A stretch of DNA of 64,000 nt. Origin: Molossus alvarezi. Its lineage: Eukaryota; Chordata; Mammalia; Chiroptera; Molossidae. Below are positions 32,242 through 42,885 of this stretch, piece by piece. The number at the start of each line of letters is the position of its first letter. The first letter of the stretch is position 1. Under the pieces are notes generated by a model, which worked only from the letters and a program-made list of their open reading frames with translations, was not told where the DNA came from and did not search any database. The stretch spans positions 89,042,348 to 89,106,347 of the forward strand of contig CM073887.1 of the NCBI GenBank assembly GCA_037176705.1, written 5' to 3'. Made by a program: the position numbers and the translations under genes.

Positions 32242-32424
32242 GTCTCGAAAGCGGTTCCAGTACTTGTCCCGGTCGTACTGGGAAACGGTGCTCAGCCACT
32301 GGTCATTGTCCAGGAAATTGCCCTTGGGGCCCGCGCCTCCGGCCAGCGCTGCCAGGTGCCGGCTCTCGACCTGGAGGAAGCACCACGCCGCGGCGGCCGC
32401 TGCGAGCACCGCGATCGCCGGCAT
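32242..32424 (-). CDS. SPOCK1: SPOCK1 (testican-1) first coding exon, 61 codons
   Basis: Minus strand, ATG at 32,424. It encodes a signal peptide (MPAIAVLAAAAAAWCFLQVE..., about residues 1-21) and the start of the mature secreted proteoglycan core ('GNFLDNDQWLSTVSQYDRDK', ending '...YWNRFRD'). Testican-1 is an extracellular heparan/chondroitin-sulfate proteoglycan with later SPARC-like, Kazal and thyroglobulin domains; those exons are outside the window. The exon has consensus splice sites on both sides: a pyrimidine-rich CTGCCCCGCAG acceptor ending immediately before the ATG, and a donor GAC/GTGAGT at 32,242/32,241 in phase 0. Compared with the human protein as I know it, this copy reads 'PKG' where human has one extra residue, and Ala for Asp near position 25. 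Assignment is firm because the sequence is nearly identical and unlike the paralogues SPOCK2 and SPOCK3. Confidence 0.95.
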
Positions 32425-33036
32425 CTGCGGGGCAGGGCGCGTGGGCGTGAGCCTGGGGGGCAGGGCGATGGCGGCCCGAGATGGGCACCCAGGGCTGAGG
32501 GCTTCCACCGCAGACCGCAGCTACAGGGCGGGGGGCTCCAGGCGGGGACAGGGTCATCCCGCACCCACCCGGGCGTCTGTCCAGGATCTAGAGACCTGGG
32601 GATCCCTCTCAGGAAGGGGGGGCTCAGCTACACATGAAGAGTCTGCGTCACAAATTAGGAGCTGCTATCAAACTACAGGAGACCTCTGTCAGGTATTTTC
32701 TGGGTGCCCCAGACACTGCTACTCCCAGATGGAGGCTTTAGTACCCCTCCACAGAAAGGGGGAGCCCTGGACCCACCCGCAAGCCCCACTCGGGCAGAAG
32801 GTGCCCAGAGCTGAGAGGTAAAGAGGGGCTCAGAGCACAGGGATCCCAGCAGCAGTCCGGGCTCAGGCAGAATGGGGTGGGGGTACCCACGGCTGGGAGA
32901 GTCTCTCCTCCCCACCCTGCCCCTTAGGCAAGAGAGGCCCGGAAACACCCCAGGCCCCTGACCCTGCCAGCCCCCAGGCGGTCACAGGGAGGTCCCAACT
33001 ACCCCAAGTTGGGCGCCGGGTTCCGCGGGCACGTAC

Positions 33037-33200
33037 CTTGGGGGCGGGCCTGGGTCCCCGTGTCCGAGTCGCTCGAGCTCCTGGAGCGCGGTCGCGGAGA
33101 AAGCTGACGGGCCTCTCGCTCCCGAGCCACCTGCCACCCGCCACCCGTCGCGCGAGCGTCCTCCAGCCGCTTTGTGCGCCCGCAGCGCTCTGGCTCCGCT
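33037..33200 (-). other. SPOCK1: SPOCK1 candidate non-coding exon 1 (5'UTR)
   Basis: A strong splice donor CAAG/GTACGT lies on the minus strand (exon end 33,037; intron 33,036-33,031 onward). It is 612 bases upstream of the acceptor at the start of the coding exon, inside the CpG island. The 5' end (about 33,200) is a guess. The pairing is inference from splice-site quality and position. Confidence 0.55.
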
Positions 33201-33310
33201 GATGGGGCGCGGCGTCCGTTGGCGGAGGAGCCCGAGCTCAGGAGTCGAGGCCTCTGGCGACCCCTGGCGGCCGCACGTGGCGGTGCCGCCCACCGACAGC
33301 CCTGCTGCCC

Positions 33311-34741
33311 CTGGTCCAGCACAGCCAGGGATGTGGTTATCCACATCTTCATGCAGGGCTGAAACAAGCTTTCAGGCCCCAGCTGCTACAGTCAGCTGAG
33401 GGGATTGAGGACCCAACGCACAGAAGCCAGCCAGCACGGAGGCAAAAAAAAGGTGTGGGGCAAATGAAGTCAGAATCAGCTTGGTTGGGGGATAAGAGGG
33501 CTCCTTAGAATAGGGACTCCTGTCTCCCTCATCCCTTCGGGGGGTCTCCCTGAGGTGAGTGGATTTCTGCACCACCCATCCCAGGTCCTGCATCCACCCA
33601 CGTCTCTGCACTCCGTGCTCCACACCATGCCCACTGCTGCCAGTCCCTTAGGACAGCCCTTTGGCCTCCATTTCCCTCGTGTCTACATCCCGGTGTCCCC
33701 ACATGGGTCCTGTGGGAATACCTTGGGGATCTGCACAGAAGTCCTGGTCTGCTGAGCTGGCCTGTTGGGTTTTCCTAGAGGGAAGGGCGAGAAAGAGGAA
33801 AACTAGACCAGGCTTCAGGGACAGACAGAGAAGCCCGAGGCTGGCCTTGCTCTCCATCCCGCACTCACCCTCCAAATCCTCAGCCACGTCTGGTCAAATG
33901 GGCTGGAAGGGAATTAATGCAGTCCCCTGTCTGCGTACAGGTGACACTCACCTCCTGCCTTTCCCTTGTCCAGCCACACCCCACTGCCCAGACCCCGGAG
34001 TGCTCTTTTAGAACAAATAGGACACACTCACCCCTCTCCCCTCAGCACACACTTCACACTCTTCACCTCGCTTTCCCGATAGAGACCAAACACCTAGCAG
34101 GAGAGCCCAGGCCCTGCATCCTGGCTCCCACCTGCCTCTGCTGCTGCCTCTCGTGCCACTCCCGCCTCCTTCCCCGATCTCCTGGACAGGCTGGCTGTGG
34201 TGTGGGCCTCAGGGGAGGGGGGCGCCTCCAGCACTGGGTGTTTGCGTCTGCCGGGCCCCTGTCCACACCCAACCTTAACCCAGGCCTCATCAATTCCCGC
34301 CTAGCTTATTCATCTGGACCTCTTCGGAGCAACTCTGGTGGACCAGGCCGGGACCCTGGTGACACTCTCCTGGAGAAGACAATGCTTCTCCAGCTGTACG
34401 CTCACTGCACTCGAAATCACTCCACTGTGCTCCCGCCTGGCTGGAGCTGTGCAGGCAGAGGCCTTTGGGGCTTGTCCACTGCTGCTCCCACTGCCCAGCC
34501 CCAAGCTCCTAACACACAGCAAGTGCTCAGAAAATATCTGGTGGATGAATGAATGGTACCCAGTCACGGTCTGAAACCAGCCAACGCGCCCCAACATGTG
34601 TGAGGCCATCAGTTGTACCGCAAATAATTTAGTTGTGTGTAGTTTAATGTGTAGAAGTTGTATTAAGGTGTTTTTTTTCTAGAAAGTAGCAGATGCTTAC
34701 CCCAACATTACTCTGACTGATTTACATTCCTAGGAGCATTC
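33311..34741. other. SPOCK1 upstream flank
   Basis: Unassigned. About 33,940-34,300 and 34,490-34,560 ('CACACAGCAAGTGCTCAGAA', 'GGTGGATGAATGAATG') have the look of old L2/MIR sequence, but I cannot bound them. Confidence 0.4.
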
Positions 34742-34932
34742 TTTTTTACTATTATAATTAATTTTAGGGACAGAGGAAGAAAGGGAGGGAGAGAAAAAGA
34801 GAAACATCAATTTGTTCTTCCATTCACGTATGCATGCATTGGTTGGTTCTTGTATGTGCAACCGGGGATCCAACCTGCACCCTTGGGTGTATCAGAACGA
34901 TGCTCTAAGCAACTGAGTTACCCAGCCAGAAC
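34742..34932 (-). mobile_element. tRNA-derived SINE of a different, older bat family, antisense
   Basis: 'AATTAATTTTAGGGACAG', GA-rich core, 'TTCACGTATGCATGCATTGG', and head complement 'CAACTGAGTTACCCAGCCAG'. The same family as the copy at 61,730, and distinct from the abundant Ves copies. Confidence 0.7.
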
Positions 34933-35955
34933 TCCTAGAAACATTCTTGAAAGGGAGAAATAGAAGTAGAGTCACAGCTATACACTGGGAACTACATGTC
35001 ATCCACAGATTATTTTATCATGGGGATACTTCAGGTATTTCAGTGTCATGTTCTGGGTATATCATAGCACCCCACTGCTCATTCCCACGTATATGCCAGA
35101 ACTTCTCAGGCTCAGGCCCCAGCCCTCTGCTCATTCTGTCTAAACCCTTTCCTTGGCGCTGGTACCCAGTCCTGTGCTGAGATTCTCCAGTTGTATTTCC
35201 AGCCCAGAGTGTCTGACAGCTTCCAGCCACACGTCCAACTTCATACCTGACACCTCCTCCATATGTCCCATGGGAATGTTAAACCTGACCAGGTCAAAAC
35301 AAAAGTCTAGATTTCCCTCCACAGACCTGTGCTCTGAGTCATCCTATCGCAGCACCTGCATCTCCATCCATGTGGCTACAAAACTCAGAAACCTGGGAGT
35401 CATCTTAGTCCCTCCACCTCCCTGGCCCCTCACTTCCAGTCTGTCAGCAAGCTGACCCATTCCACTTCCCAACGCCTTCCAGTCCATCCCCTTCCCTCCA
35501 CCTCCGCAGGCACCACCGGCCACTTGGCCGACACTTCTCACCTGGAGGGCTGCAGTGGCTTCTTGGTTGGTTTCCTTGATTCTTTCCTTTCCCCTCCAAC
35601 CCATTAACCACTCAGGGGTCACAGTGATCCTTTTAAAATAGAAATGACTGCTTTGCACACAACCTTCCAGGGGCTCTCCATGACACTAACACAGGACTCC
35701 AAACTCCCTCCCATGACTTTTAAAGCCCTGCACCATCGGGTCCCTTCCCCTTCCTCTCATTTCCTGGACTCTAGCCGCTCCTTGTCATGGTTGAGCACAC
35801 ATGCAGAGCATGTTCTCCCCTCAGGTCCTCCCCCTGGCTGGGTCCTCTCCCTGCTCTTCACAGGTTAGTTCCTTCCTGGCTGCCAGATCTCAGCTCCAGT
35901 GACACTACCACACTGAAGCCTTCCCTGACCACCCCACCTAAACTGGGCCTTCCAG

Positions 35956-36115
35956 CCCTGACCGGTGTGGCTCAGTGGTTAGAGTGTTGGCCTAAGCACC
36001 AAAGGGTCACAGGTTCAATTCTCAATCAAGGGCACGTACGTTGGTTACAGGTTCAATACCCAGCACCATTTAGGGCATGTGGGGGCAACCAATCGATGTG
36101 TCTATCTCACACTGA

Positions 36116-36159
<44 letters not shown>

Positions 36160-36208
36160 CCACTCTATCTAACAAAGGAAAAATATCCTGGGGTGAGAAT
36201 TAATAAAA
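35956..36208 (+). mobile_element. Ves-type SINE with a long (CT)n core
   Basis: 'AGCCCTGACCGGTGTGGCTC' head. The (TC)n run at about 36,117-36,148 is the longest pure CT tract in the window. The tail ends 'GTGAGAATTAATAAAAAAC'. Confidence 0.92.
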
Positions 36209-36230
36209 AACTAAATTAAATTAAATAAAT

Positions 36231-36500
36231 AGCCCTGGCAAGTTTGGCTCAGTGGTTAGAATGTCAGCCTGTGCATGTAGGTTGGATTCTGGTCAAGGGT
36301 GCATACCTGGGGTGCAGGTTCAAGCCCTGGGCCGGGTCGGGGTTGTGTGAGAAGCAACCAATTGATGTCTCTCACATCGATGTTGCTCTCACTCTCTGTC
36401 TTTCTCTCCCTCCTGCCCTCCCTTCCACTCTCTCTCTAACGAAAAAAAATCAGTGGAAAAATATCCCCAGGTGAGGATTAACAAAAATGAGTAAATTATA
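36231..36500 (+). mobile_element. Ves-type SINE
   Basis: 'AGCCCTGGCAAGTTTGGCTC' head, with a tail 'CAGGTGAGGATTAACAAAAA'. It follows the previous SINE by about 25 bases of A/T-rich tail. Confidence 0.92.
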
Positions 36501-36725
36501 AAATAAAAAATATAATAAATAAATGAAACAAGCCCTCCACATTCCTGCCACATGTCTACTCTATACTTGTACCTGGCTGTTCCCTTGAGTCTTTGTTCTT
36601 TTGTCTCTCTCTTCCCCAGCTTGAATATTAACTCCAGGAGGGCTAAATTATTATCTTTTTTATTCTTCTAGCCCCAGGCTCATCTCAAAGCCTGACATTC
36701 AATGGACACTCAATAAATATTTATC

Positions 36726-37189
36726 CATGAAACAGAGCAAATTCCATACTCTTAATGCATTCTTAAGTTTGAAAACTCTGTCTGGAGACATTTCCTTTGG
36801 TTGCCCTAAATCCCTTGTTCTAAAGATCCAAGCTTTGCTTTTTTGGCAGGGCCTGTCCTCAGTTTAATCAGAGGGTATCTGCTCCTGGCCAAGCTGCAAC
36901 CTCACAACTGGAATCTCCCCTGTAACCACCCACCGGGTGGAAAGAGCAGAGCGGACAGAGCACGAGCAGGTGAAGGAGCTGGAACTGGCCTGAGCAGAGG
37001 AGGACGTACCCTTGGAACACGGGCCAGGAGGCTGGAAGCTGGAGACCTGCCATCCACTCAGCCAGCTCTTGAGGGAGAAATGTGAGATTTATTCGGCTGC
37101 AGGAAGCACCAGGGACCAAAATCAATACTGAGCCTTAGGGCTGTATTTCTGCTTTTCACTGGCTCACGCAGAACTATAATAACTCCTTG
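36726..37189. other. unassigned flank
   Basis: No recognised gene or repeat. Confidence 0.35.
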
Positions 37190-37410
37190 CTTTAACATAG
37201 TTCTTATTTCCAAAGAGCCCCATATGTTTTATTTTTGGTTTAATAGATCCTCAAACTGGGTAGTGTGAGCAGACATAACTATCACCACTTTATGCAGAGG
37301 ACAGGGGAGCACAGAAAGGTTAGGTGGATTGCTGAAGGTCACAGAAAGAGAAAAGATCTAGTGGTGGGAGTTCGAGGTGTAGCCCCTACTTCACCATGCT
37401 GTGCTGGCCA
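37190..37410 (+). mobile_element. MIR SINE
   Basis: 'ATCACCACTTTATGCAGAGG', 'CACAGAAAGGTTAGG' and 'TTGCTGAAGGTCACAGAAAG' match the MIR core and 3' part. Confidence 0.65.
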
Positions 37411-37479
37411 GAATGTGATTCACCCATGGGGCTCCATCTGATAAAAGAGGTGCCTATAATCCTTACCTTGTCATCAACC

Positions 37480-38370
37480 CAAATTTGTTTTTAGCTGCAA
37501 ACTCACATGTCTACCTGCTACGTGGCATCTCCATGTGGTTGTCTCGCTGGCACTTTGAATTCAGTGTGTCCAAAACTGAATGTGTGAGCTGCATCCCTTG
37601 GCCAAACCTGCTGCCCGGCCCAAGCCCCCTACCCAGGAAAATCACCCCTCAGATGCCAGTGTCACCCTGACCTCTTTCTCCATCCCCACTTTCAATGAAT
37701 CACTAACATGTCACGACGATCTCTGCTCTATGTCCAGTTTCACTCACCCTTTCCCACCTCTAGAGTCGGCCTCCCACCCCCTTTCACCTACATTTCACAA
37801 AGCTCCTTACAAGGGTCTCTGCTTCTGGACTGGCCATTCCTTCTCCACACAAGTGCCAGGATGGTCTTCTCTCCATACAAATATGATCACCTCTCTCTCC
37901 TTACTATCCCATGCTCCCAGGGGGAAGATCAGGTCCCTCATCATCACTACCTGCGTATCCTGCTAAACTCAGGGGCTGCTGGTCCCCTCTTTCCCACACA
38001 TCCCTCCTCATCCCCCTCTGATCACCTGTGCCCTGCCCCCTCCACCTCAGGGCCTATTGTTGGGTTGGGGGGGGGGCGTCTCCCTACTTCCTGGATGCTC
38101 TCCTTCCTCCCTGCCCTTCTCCTGGCCAGCCCCCACAGACCCCTCAGGTCACACTTCACTCCCAAGTCCTCAGAAAAGACTCCTGACTCTGACAACCTCG
38201 TGGCACTCATCCCAGCTGTGTAATGTCCATCTCCCACTAGACATTCAGGGGTACAAGGGCAGGCTCCACGTCTATGTCTATCTCATTTGCTAATAAACCC
38301 ACAGTGCTTTAAAAAGCACTAGGTGCATAGTAGGTACACAATAAATATTGACCAGATCAGTGAATGCTCA
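37480..38370 (+). mobile_element. L2 LINE 3' portion
   Basis: Parallel to the L2 at 35.2 kb: 'CCAAAACTGAATGTGTGAGC', 'ACTCTGACAACCTCG', and a 3' end 'GGTGCATAGTAGGTACACAA' followed by 'TAAATATTGACC'. It includes a G run of nine at about 38,069. Confidence 0.7.
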
Positions 38371-38924
38371 TGGCTCAATGTATTTATTTCCTTCCCTTCT
38401 TAGAAACAAAGAAGCTCCCAGGTTTATGTTGATGTCTTAACCCAAAAACCCTCTGTGGATAGAAGGTGGGTGATGTGATCTCTCCACTCCCAGGCTATTC
38501 TGCGGGTTGGAGGGTGATGTTGCAACATATCCTGGCCCCATGAAGAAAACGAAATAGATGCTTTTCTTGACACTACTGAAAATAGCTCACCCAACAGGGC
38601 CTGCAACTTTTAGGAACACGTGGACTTCACCTATTGATTTTATGTGTGTATTCAGCAGGGCTCACTCCATCTCCCCACATCCCACACAGCCAGCCCCACC
38701 CCTCACACAGATTGTCTGGCTTTCCTTCCCCCACACAAAACCATGGCAAATGACAACACAGCTTGGGAGGAATTGATTTTAAGCAAATAAATACTTCACA
38801 AATAGATAGAAATAATCATCAGAAAAGCCTAATGGCCAAGCAACTACCTAGGAACAGAGCAGAGGGAGTGGAAGTCCTGACCGCAGGGAGAAGATCACAA
38901 GGGTAACAATACTATTAACATTGG
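38371..38924. other. unassigned flank
   Basis: Nothing recognised. Confidence 0.35.
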
Positions 38925-39150
38925 CTGATGGACACAGGCACTTACAATGTTTCAGGTGCCCCAGTCCTGTGTGTTATCTAATGTCATCCTCACAACCCCC
39001 ATGAAGCAGGCTGAGATAAGCCCCACTTCGTAGATGAAGACACTGAGTCCCAGAGACGTGTTGTCCCCATTCAGGTTCCTCAGTGAGTAAATCGGAGAGC
39101 CAGAATTGAACCCAGCACTTCCTGATGTCAAAGGTCCCATCAGGACCCAC
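38925..39150 (+). mobile_element. MIR SINE
   Basis: 'CTAATGTCATCCTCACAACC', 'AGATGAAGACACTGAGTCCC' and 'GAGAGCCAGAATTGAACCC' are characteristic MIR words. Confidence 0.8.
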
Positions 39151-39511
39151 GACACCGCTCACCTGGCTGCCTTCTCTCTCATTGCCCTCTGTGTTTCCCT
39201 CACCCGCCCCCCCAACTAAATTTCACAGTAGTGAAGTCACCTTTTGATGGAAATGAGCTGTTACTAGCTCATTCATTTACAATATGTATTGTACTCATGA
39301 AGTCTAGTGTCTGTTCCCATGGAATATGTGGTCTAGTCGGCAAGATGTTAAATGGGAAATCACTCTAAGTATTTACAAGTGTGACTGCAGATGCTTCAAA
39401 AGGCACTGACAACTGCAACTTGTTGAACATGGCTCCAAAGGACTTACTATGATCCGGGTCCATGATGATGTTGCAACTTCAACGTCATGGAATGTAAAGT
39501 AGTATTTGGCT
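39151..39511. other. unassigned flank
   Basis: Nothing recognised; contains a T/C-rich stretch near 39,170-39,215. Confidence 0.35.
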
Positions 39512-40739
39512 GCATTCCCATCAGCAGTGTACTAGAGTCCCCTTTTCTCCATACCCTCCCCAACACTTGTTGTTTGATGATTTGTTCATGGCAGCTATTC
39601 TGACAGGTGTGAGGCGATACCTCATTGTTGTTTTAATTTGCATCTCTCTGATGATTAGTGATGTTGAGTATTTCTTTATTTGTCTCTTAGCCATTTGTAT
39701 GTCCTGTTTGGAGAGGTGTCTATTTAGCTCCTCTGCCCATTTTTTAATTGGGTTCTTTGTCTTCCTTTTGTGGAGTTGTATGAGCACTCTATATATATTA
39801 AAAATTAACCCCTTATCTGATATATCATTGGCAATTATGCTCTCCCATAATTGCCTTTCCATTTTGATGATTGTATCTTTTGCTGTGCAGAAGCTTTTGA
39901 GGTTGATGTAGTCCCTTGTGTTCATTTTCTCCTTTGTTTCTGTTGCCTTAGGTGATGTATTAGTGAAAATTCTTCTGCCTATGATGTCTGAAATTTTGTT
40001 GCCTACAGTTTATTCTAGGATTTTTATGGATTCATGAGTCACATTTAAGTCTTTTATCCACTTTGAGTTCATTCTTCTGTAGGGTGTAAGTTGATGGTCC
40101 AGTTTCATTTTTTTTGCATGTAGCTGTCCAATTTTCCCAACACTGTTTATTAAAAAGGTCATCTTTACTCCACTGTATGCTCTTGCCACCTTTGTCAAAT
40201 ATTAATTGAACATATTGCCTTGGGTCCATTTCCGGGTTCTCTGTTCTGTTCCACTGGTCTATATGTCTGTTCTTGTGCCTGTACCAGGCTGTTTTGATTA
40301 CAGTCACTTTGTAGTATAACCTGAAATCTGGTAATGTGATCCCTCCAACTTTGTTCTTCTTTTTCAAGATTGCTGTGGCTATTTGAGAAAGTTTTTGGTT
40401 CCATATGAACTTTTGAAGTATTTCTTTTAGTTCTGTGAAGTATGTCATTGGTATTTTGATAGGGATTGCATTAAATCTATAGATTGCTTTGGGTAGTATG
40501 GACATTTTAATGTTGTTGATTCTTCCAATCCATAAAAAAGGTATGTGCTTCCACTTTTTTATATCTTCCTCTATTTCCTTCTTCAATGACCTGTAGTTTT
40601 CTGTGAATGGGTCCTTTATTTCTTCGGTTAAATTTATTCCTAGGTATCTTAATTTTTTTGCTGCGATGGTAAATGGGATTGTTTGTTTATTTTCTCTTTC
40701 TGTGAGTTCATCACTGGTGTATAAAAATGCCATCGATTT

Positions 40740-42885
40740 TTTTTTTAATCTTTATTGTTGAATGAACTACAGATGTTCCTCATTTTTCCCCTTTTGGCCC
40801 CCTCCTCCCCACTCCCGCCCCCCTCCCGCCTTTTCCCACACTATTGTCTGTATCCATTGGTTATGCATATAAGTTCTTTGGTTTATTTCTTCCCACCCCC
40901 CAACCCCTTTCCCTTTGAGGTTTGTCAGTCTAGCAGTGAATTTGTACTTCATAATCCCTTCACCTTTTTTAACCATTCCCCCAACACCTTCCCATCTGGC
41001 AACCAACAAAATGTTCTCTGTACCTATGAGAATGTTTCTGTTCAGCCTGTTCATTTAGTTTGTGGATTCCATTGTCGATAGATATGTATTCATTGCCATT
41101 TTGTTTGTTCATATAGTTTATCTTTTTCTTCAAAAAGACCCTTCATCGTTTCATATAAAAACGGTTTGGTGGTGATGAACTCCTTTAACTTTTTCTTGTC
41201 TGGAAAAGTCTTTATATTGCCATTGATTTTAACTGACAGCTTTGCAGAATAGAGTTATCATGGTTGTAGGTTCTTGGTTTTCATCACTCTGAATATTACT
41301 TGCCACTCCCTTCTGGCCTGCAAAGTTTCTTTTGAGAAATCAGCTGACAGCCTAATGGTAACTCCCTTGTCGGTAACTAGCTGCTTTTCTCTTGCTCCTT
41401 TTAAGATTCTCTCTTTGTCTTGAACCTTTTGCATTTTGATGATGATGTGTCTTGGTGTGGGCCTCTTTGGGTTCATCTTGTTTGGGACTCTCTGTGTTTC
41501 CTGGACTTGTATGTCTGTTTCCTTCACCAAGTTAGGAAAGTTTTCTGCCATTATTATTTCAAACAGGTTTTCAATTTCTCGTTCTCTCTCTTCGCCTTCT
41601 GGCAACCCCAATGTGCGAATGTTGGCACGCTTGAAGTTGTCCCAGAGCATCCTTACACTATCCTCATTTTTTAGGATTCTTTTTCCTTTTTGCTGTTCTG
41701 ATTGGGTGTTTGTTTTTTGTTTTCTGTTTTTTGGGGTTTTTTTGTTCCTTATATTCCAAATCAATGATTTGCTTCTTGGATTTATGTACTCTTATTGAAT
41801 CTGTGTAAATTATTCTTTATTTCAGTTAATGCCTCCTTCATTTCTGACTGTGCATCCATCATTTCTGACTGGTCCTTTTTTATGCTCTTGAGCCCCTCAC
41901 TAAGTTCATTGAGCATCCTTATAAGCAGTATTTTGAACTCAGTATCTGTTCGGTTGCTTATCTCCATTTCGCTTAGTTCTTTTCTTGGGGTTTTGTTTTG
42001 TTCTTTCATTTGGGACCTGTTTCTTTGTCTCCTCATTTTGGCTGCCTCCCTGTGTTTGTTTCTGTGTATTACTTAATGAGAGGTATGGGGCTGAGACCAG
42101 GTGCTGCTTGTTTGAAAGAATTTAGGAAAACCTGAAGCAGGTTCCAAGACAGGCCAATCCTATGGTTAAGCAACTGGCAACAGCTTGGGTGGGCCTGAAA
42201 GTTGGGTGGGGTGGGGCCTCAGGGATTCACCAGGGCCAGGCAACCAGTGTGAGCCAAGTTGCTGGAGTCCCAGATATGGCGACTGTCTGCCGCCCCAGGG
42301 AAGGGCTCACCATAGGAACAAAGGCCTCTGACAGCACGTTTATCTTGGAGAAAGCCCCCTCCCCAGCCCTTGCTCCAGTGATAAACAGCTCAGTTCTTCC
42401 CTGTATGTCTCTGGCACCCCTTGAGCTGCCTCCCCTCCAAGTTTAGAAGGAGTCAGTCCCATAAGTCCGTGCACGGGCCCTTTAAGGAGCTGCGTGGGGC
42501 TCCAGTCGCCTCAGCCTCCCTGAGCCTCAGTTCCTGCTGGTTTTTCCAGCCAGAAGTTATGGGGATTCTCTTCCTGGCACTGGACCCTGAGCGGGGCATC
42601 TGGTGTGGGACAGGGAGCCCTCAATCCTCAGGGAGGACCTTCCCAACCGAGGTATCCTCCTGATTTTTATCCGCAACACGTGGGTGTTGGACCAGCCTGT
42701 CCACCTCCGCCCCTCCTACCAGTCTTGATGTGGCTGCTGCTTTTATTCCATAGTTGCAGAACTTCTATTCAGCTTGATTTCAGGCAATTTTGAATGATGG
42801 TTGTTCTGTAGTTTAGTTGTAACTTTGATGTGGTTGTGGGAGGACACAATACCGCGTTACCCAGGCGGCCATCTTGACCGAAAGT
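40740..42885 (-). mobile_element. HAL1-like (half-L1) element, full length, with 12-bp target-site duplication
   Basis: Inserted in the host L1 ORF2, about 110 bases past the FADD motif. Flanking repeats 'TGCCATCGATTT' (40,728-40,739) and 'TGCCATTGATTT' (42,886-42,897) differ at one base. Minus-strand layout: 5'UTR (42,885-about 42,060), ORF1 in two open pieces (42,036-41,782, 84 codons, N-terminal coiled coil; 41,764-41,258, 168 codons with the 'MAENFPNLVKETD' core), further ORF1 C-terminus to about 41,060, then the 3'UTR and 'CAATAAAGATT' with an A tail. No ORF2 at all. ORF1 would encode an L1 ORF1p-like nucleic-acid chaperone; here it is split by a stop/frameshift near 41,770. The match to 4,723-6,848 shows this is a family, not a deletion unique to one copy. 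Confidence 0.85.
42864..42876 (-). promoter_or_regulatory. YY1-type motif at the 5' end of the HAL1-like element
   Basis: The minus strand reads CAAGATGGCCGCC, 9 bases from the element's first base. The same motif at the same place in human L1 binds YY1 and positions transcription starts. Degenerated to CGACATGGTGG in the copy at 4,723. Confidence 0.65.

Larger units (their letters stand above)
32150..33310 (-). promoter_or_regulatory. SPOCK1: CpG island of SPOCK1 (promoter, exon 1, first coding exon)
   Basis: Dense GC and frequent CG dinucleotides (e.g. 32,330-32,480 and 33,010-33,280), against CpG-poor surroundings. The densest part upstream of exon 1 (33,100-33,290) has many GGCG/CGCC and GC-box-like words and no obvious TATA box, as expected for a housekeeping or neural CpG promoter. 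The exact start site cannot be set from sequence. Confidence 0.75.
35200..36725 (+). mobile_element. L2 LINE 3' portion, interrupted by two SINEs
   Basis: L2 ORF2 end and 3'UTR wording: 'AAACCTGGGAGTCATC', 'CTTTTAAAGCCCTGCACCAT', 'GAAGCCTTCCCTGACCACC', 'GCTTGAATATTAACTCCAGG', ending near 'CACTCAATAAATATTTATC' at about 36,708-36,726. SINEs at 35,956 and 36,231 split it. Confidence 0.75.

Noticed and set aside
32425..32508. In-frame upstream extension of the SPOCK1 exon (start at 32,508)
   Set aside because: A strong splice acceptor sits directly before the ATG at 32,424 and the signal peptide begins there; the upstream codons are intron.
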